Shown here in pieces: positions 60,901 through 64,000 of a DNA stretch of 64,000 nt. The position numbers were made by a program, and so were the translations under genes. This DNA is from an uncultured Christensenellaceae bacterium (lineage in GTDB: Bacteria > Bacillota > Clostridia > Christensenellales > UBA3700): NCBI GenBank assembly GCA_944383895.1, contig CALWRH010000002.1:1-64000 (forward strand), read 5' to 3'. Within the stretch, counting starts at the first letter, position 1. Each line of letters begins with the position of its first letter. The notes beneath the pieces are model-generated. The model ran no database searches. It was not told the DNA's origin and saw only the letters and a program-made list of their open reading frames with translations.

Positions 60901-63331
60901 GGACGGAAACGGAACGTATTTTGTAGAAAAGGCGACGCCTAAGGTTGACTTCAGCGGACTCGACCTCACTATCTCTTACGGAGCGGTTGCCGTTACGGGA
61001 GATACGACGCCCGTGATCAGCGGCGTTTACGACGCAAATACCTATACAGTATCCGTGTTGACCGAAGGCGGAGAGGCTTACGTTGCGGCTGCGGTAAACG
61101 CAGGCGGAAAGGTGATAATCACGACGTCGGATTTCGTCATCAACGAAAACGCGCAGAATTACAACGAGCCCGAGATCACGGCTAAAGAAGTTATAGTTGA
61201 CAAAGCGGCGATATCCGTCGCAACCGTCGACAAGAATATCACTTACGGCGACGAGATCGGTTATGTCGCAACGGATTTTTACGGCGAGATAATCGGACTT
61301 GTAGGAGAAGATTCTCTGACTGCCGAGTATATGACGGATTACGTCGTAAAGACGCCCGCTGGCACGACGTGCGAAGTCGTACTGACCTTCACGTTCGCCA
61401 ACGGCAACGCGGACAATTATATCATCAATAACGGAGAACCCGTGACCGCGGGACTTACCGTGACCAAAAGGCTTATCAACGGCACTATGGTCGCGCCCGA
61501 TTCGGTGTACGACGGCAAGCCGTACGATCAGGCGTACATCGACAGCGAGAGCATAATCGAAGGCGACGTAGTCAACTGCACCGTGCAGTATTCTCTCGAC
61601 AACGTGAGCTACGTCCCCAACGCGCCTGTAGATGCAGGCACATACTACGTCGGCATCACCTCTGTGGACAACCCCAATTACGAGATGGGAACTATCGCGG
61701 GCGGCGTTCAGTTCACGATAGGAAAGGCGGCTGCACCCGTTATAAATCTTTCGCTCAGAGAAGGGCTTGTTTATGACGGCAACGTCAAGAATATATCCGA
61801 CGTTATCGACGTTACGGTAAGCGGACTGTTTGAGGGCGACGAATCGCTCGCGGGACATGTACAGACGGTATGTCTTTCAAAAATGCTCGATGCGGGCGAT
61901 TATACCGTCAGCGCATACCTGAGAGGACTTGCGAATTACGAAGATGCGGCGGACGCTGAAATCACGGTAACCATCGCGAAGGCGGACGTAGAGGTCGAAC
62001 TCAAGGACAACAGCGTGATATACGGCGATCCTCTCAGCGGAAACGAAGTGTATTTCGTATCGGCAAGCGGTCTTATCGGCAGCGATAAGTTCACGATGAC
62101 GGGCTACGAATATCTCTCAGAATACGTCCCCGGACAGACTGCCGCGGGTGCTTCGATAGAAGTAGAGATCCTCTATACTCTCGACAACGAGGCAAATTAT
62201 AACGTGAACGGCGGAGAGAAGCTTGTTGCCCGTCTTAACGTGCAGAAACGCGTTCTTGAAGGCACGATCGGCGCGGCAGACAAGAAGTATGACGGGACCG
62301 CATACAACGGTGTGACCGCAGAGTGGAACAATCTCGTAGGAGAGGATACAGTGTCCGTAACTTTCGAGTATTCTTCCGACGGCAGGAATTTCACGGCAGA
62401 GGCTCCCGTACATGCAGGCACATATTACGTCAGAGCGGCGGCAACCGAGGATAACGCCAATTACTCCGTAAATCCGCTCGAAACCGCAAAGTTCACGATA
62501 ACGAAAGCTGACGCTCCCGTCATTAACGCAACGGTAAAAGACGTCGTATACAGCGGTCAGATAATCAATCCTGCGGATACGGTCGAATATACGGTGAACG
62601 GACTTGTCGGGGCTGACGCTCAGCTTGCGGCAAACGTCAGAATATACTGCACCGAAACTATACTCGGCGCCGGCGAATATACCGTAGGACTTGTGCTTAA
62701 CGGACTCAAGGACTACGAGGACGCAGAAACGGTTACCGTAGTATTGACCGTGGCTCGCGCTGACAGAGAGATTTCCGCTACCGCGCGTATGGGTTACGGC
62801 TATGTCGACGTCAATGTCAATGAAAGAAATACGGTAGAATATTCTCTTGACAACGTTAGCTGGAACGCTTTGCCTTCCGACGGCAGAATAAGCGTAGAAG
62901 TCAGCGGCATAGTCAGCGTATATCTGCGCTATAAGCAGACCGACAACTACAATCAGAGCGAGGCGGTAAAAGTCGACGCCAACATCACCTACGACGTGCT
63001 CGAAGAATACGTCGGCAGAAATTATGCGGATACAGAAGTCAGCTTTGCAAACGCAAAAGAGATAGCTACCGTGCTCGGCTGGCAGGAAAGCGCGACGGGC
63101 GAGAAGAGCGACACCTACGAAGTTGTAGTAGGGGGCTTGCAGGGAAAATACGACAGCCTTATGAGTTCTGCAAAAGATACGGTAGTCGCGGCTCTTAACG
63201 CCGGTGCGAATATGTCGGGTTATCAGAAACTCGCCGCAACGGTCATTTCTGTATCCGTAGGAGGGCTTTCTCTCGCGGTAGGCGCGCTGGCTATAAAAAG
63301 GCGTAAGGGAGGATATAAAAATGAAAAATAA
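57989..63331 (+). CDS. Giant cell-surface protein (1780 residues), paralog of the 37714 protein
   Basis: A signal peptide is followed by a beta-helix-like block (FKGILDGNGHTVEV...VGGLFKLIDGGTVKNVRI, about residues 100-470). MBG/YDG-type repeats run to about 1590, including NITYGDEIGYVATDFYG and repeated VDAGTYYV. The C-terminal module parallels the 37714 protein: VEYSLDNVSW, a helical part beginning DVLEEYVGRNY, one membrane helix (AATVISVSVGGLSLAVGALAI) and the tail KRRKGGYKNEK. ATG 57989 has AAAGGAGG 7 nt upstream; the ATG at 57983 is too close to it. It is cotranscribed with the giant lipoprotein before it and overlaps the next lipoprotein gene by 11 bp. Confidence 0.9.
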   Translation: MIRKKYGLAAITTAVLMIVIVALTLVLGDTVGNIVSGGNGQAVYAAEISVDEGYVANGNVAQGYDPLANVPEGYTAQAISSVTGWNAYIAGKETVNKYFYLTDDITIENLDKVTEFKGILDGNGHTVEVKVEATLTTADGADQTVGGLFKLIDGGTVKNVRIKVTKYAVGADQVGTLAGIIAGQSKNNAKIENVRIDLDYGSAESMDKADSNNRNVTYLYDYNSRSSGAPNYLILGGVVGDIAGDTAIDETTVSVNSNAGNENLSATTTAGFGISGWRGKDDADRYYILGGFVGRVNSGFLTMTNVNLEGSGKIYNFNESADGGGWFEKSRNNYGYAGGFVGEVGGNGGKLSINGLNYLFTGVLEKTNMNKSNATGAIVGTGGTDSSKTTVQNVYYASSSTQREKWVMGDNETYNGGIVYDISAPVYVSGGKLVIPAQQSTVWTEGKDALYSVTDRDDNVYNVENYMIVADGSQTRSVYLSMDMFENVGFTAEGNQQDYGKLYTLNCYTMGSADIADGFEYNAESNTYTYSKTYDGIDNKKDISVYMTAGEKVKAVNAFSGEKANSGAAGDYSFTLNKELYAASGVTEVDLTNAEGKYLVDAASGMICSMNVADGAKIDISIAKLAVSISFDNAGNITYGDSSDTVKTNNPVSIISAGGVEGGVTPDEFTGYTLTGYTEKTAAGTEVTLGISEVVMNGAESNYEFTLGEVTATVKKYEITGALDKDKFTTTEVEEGATAVFVPDTELPDELVFVYEYSLSAEGDDWTTEMPVESDRYYVRVSFDNGNYNLATNVYTFTITAVVKAVTTDKVVDGVFTTEYFNTAAGLVNALRDAVDYEAEVKEETDYFVFTIDGAEIQNALDVSETEYNVTATLKSQRYEDASVEFKVKVVTRKISVSGEVTNASWSELANGVYDGQNKEFSLVTEDAFDKTYTITYSATEDGEYTAADALKNAGYYKVTAVSADANYEITDGNGTYFVEKATPKVDFSGLDLTISYGAVAVTGDTTPVISGVYDANTYTVSVLTEGGEAYVAAAVNAGGKVIITTSDFVINENAQNYNEPEITAKEVIVDKAAISVATVDKNITYGDEIGYVATDFYGEIIGLVGEDSLTAEYMTDYVVKTPAGTTCEVVLTFTFANGNADNYIINNGEPVTAGLTVTKRLINGTMVAPDSVYDGKPYDQAYIDSESIIEGDVVNCTVQYSLDNVSYVPNAPVDAGTYYVGITSVDNPNYEMGTIAGGVQFTIGKAAAPVINLSLREGLVYDGNVKNISDVIDVTVSGLFEGDESLAGHVQTVCLSKMLDAGDYTVSAYLRGLANYEDAADAEITVTIAKADVEVELKDNSVIYGDPLSGNEVYFVSASGLIGSDKFTMTGYEYLSEYVPGQTAAGASIEVEILYTLDNEANYNVNGGEKLVARLNVQKRVLEGTIGAADKKYDGTAYNGVTAEWNNLVGEDTVSVTFEYSSDGRNFTAEAPVHAGTYYVRAAATEDNANYSVNPLETAKFTITKADAPVINATVKDVVYSGQIINPADTVEYTVNGLVGADAQLAANVRIYCTETILGAGEYTVGLVLNGLKDYEDAETVTVVLTVARADREISATARMGYGYVDVNVNERNTVEYSLDNVSWNALPSDGRISVEVSGIVSVYLRYKQTDNYNQSEAVKVDANITYDVLEEYVGRNYADTEVSFANAKEIATVLGWQESATGEKSDTYEVVVGGLQGKYDSLMSSAKDTVVAALNAGANMSGYQKLAATVISVSVGGLSLAVGALAIKRRKGGYKNEK

Positions 63332-63806
63332 GAAAAGACTTGTAATTGTCGCGCTTGCGCTTATTATTGCGGTTTCGGCAGTGTTGCTAACGGCATGTAA
63401 CAGCGAAGAAAAAGTCTATGAAAGCATCTTTACGCTTTGCTCGAAACAGAACAATCTGCAGATCACGGTAAAGCAGGGAGATATAACCGTCTATACCTAT
63501 AAGGACGGAGCAGGCAGCAGCGATTTCGAAGATCTTCAAATAGACGCGTCCGCTTATATACAGGCTGGCACGAACGCAGGCAAGAAACTCGCTCTCACAG
63601 ACTTTGCATCGGACGTACAAAAGACGTACAGCGACGTGTCCGGAGACTTCGAGATAAAGGGCAAGCTCGCAGATGCCAAGAGCGTTCTCGGCATAGACGT
63701 AAGCGCGAGCATACACCTCAAAGGCAACTATCTCAACAGCAAGGTAGAGATCTATCAGATAGCCTATCAACACAACGGTTTTGACGTTACGATATCTCTC
63801 GTATGA
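63321..63806 (+). CDS. Small lipoprotein paired with the second giant surface protein
   Basis: The protein has 161 residues with the lipobox LLTAC (Cys26). The mature part shows LQITVKQGDITVYTYKDG and ends VEIYQIAYQHNGFDVTISLV, parallel to the lipoprotein at 48719 (same Cys position, length, strand order and last residues). Its ribosome site GGGAGG lies inside the Lys-Gly-Gly codons of the giant protein's tail, and the genes overlap by 11 bp. The conserved pairing suggests the lipoprotein helps export, folding or anchoring of the giant protein, or forms a complex with it; this is inference. Confidence 0.85.
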   Translation: MKNKKRLVIVALALIIAVSAVLLTACNSEEKVYESIFTLCSKQNNLQITVKQGDITVYTYKDGAGSSDFEDLQIDASAYIQAGTNAGKKLALTDFASDVQKTYSDVSGDFEIKGKLADAKSVLGIDVSASIHLKGNYLNSKVEIYQIAYQHNGFDVTISLV

Positions 63807-63828
63807 GATATCGGGTCAACCGTTCATC

Positions 63829-63853
63829 GGCGACGCACAGCGTCGCCTTTTTT
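63829..63853 (+). terminator. Terminator of the second giant operon
   Basis: GGCGACGC-ACA-GCGTCGCC followed by TTTTTTAT. Confidence 0.9.
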
Positions 63854-64000
63854 ATGCCTTTCTGCCAATAAAGGCAATGCTTTTGACCTTTGATCGGGGA
63901 AACGGCTTTTGCCGCGGAATCAGCCGTATTTCGCGGCTTAAAACGTTGCTGCGCTTTGTTTACGGTAACGACAAAACAGAGCATAACTTTTTAATTGGAG
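63854..64000. other. Intergenic end of the window
   Basis: No gene is recognised. CGGCTTTTGCCG and GCCGCG...CGCGGC form possible hairpins around 63910-63938. Confidence 0.3.

Overview
The window looks like a chromosomal segment of an anaerobic, probably spore-forming, Clostridia-type Firmicute. The signs are strong AGGAGG-type ribosome sites, TTGACA/TATAAT promoters, T-tailed terminators, a gerQ-cwlJ-like spore germination pair, two Fe-dependent alcohol dehydrogenases (one behind a Rex-like operator), an anaerobic sulfatase-maturing radical SAM enzyme, and O-acetylhomoserine methionine synthesis. No rRNA, tRNA or CRISPR was recognised.

Layout. 1-0.7 kb: 5' part of an IS1595-like transposase, cut by the window edge. 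0.9-6.6 kb: an OmpR-type response regulator and histidine kinase, an Fe-ADH, an acidic membrane protein, a degenerate nitrilase-like protein, and two short RNAs that I infer. Three TTTAAT-N5-TTTAAT boxes, each exactly 10 bp upstream of a -10, precede the regulator gene and the two RNAs. Both RNAs have a 7-bp closing stem, a CU-rich anti-Shine-Dalgarno stretch and a terminator. This resembles the CiaRH/csRNA system of streptococci. 6.7-18.8 kb: housekeeping genes (phospholipase C-like, tilS-hpt-cca-rmuC-PHP operon, VanW, Ca2+/Na+ exchanger, phosphohexomutase). 18.8-20.8 kb: an XRE repressor divergent from a PH-domain membrane protein gene that is split by an AT-rich 1.14-kb insertion carrying a HEPN-like gene and a lipoprotein gene. 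20.9-28.2 kb: ferritin-like protein, secG, an array of about 4.4 structured 178/179-bp tandem repeats, smpB, metY, metA, pgk, tpiA. 28.4-37.5 kb: a second XRE/membrane-protein pair, GH30-like hydrolase, Rex-controlled Fe-ADH, alanine racemase, sulfatase plus maturase.

37.7-63.8 kb: about 26 kb of cell-surface genes. Two giant proteins (3672 and about 1780 residues) share beta-helix-like modules, MBG/YDG-type repeats and a homologous C-terminal membrane anchor. Each is followed by an overlapping gene for a small paralogous lipoprotein. In both cases the ribosome site of the lipoprotein lies inside the codons of the giant protein's basic tail. Between them lie the gerQ-cwlJ pair and a 2424-residue lipoprotein with two InlB-type repeats, about five LolA/LppX-like repeats and Ig-like repeats. 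Several genes (tilS, alr, an XRE gene, the nitrilase-like gene, perhaps cwlJ) have a -10 box only 5-6 nt before the start codon and no ribosome site, suggesting leaderless mRNAs.
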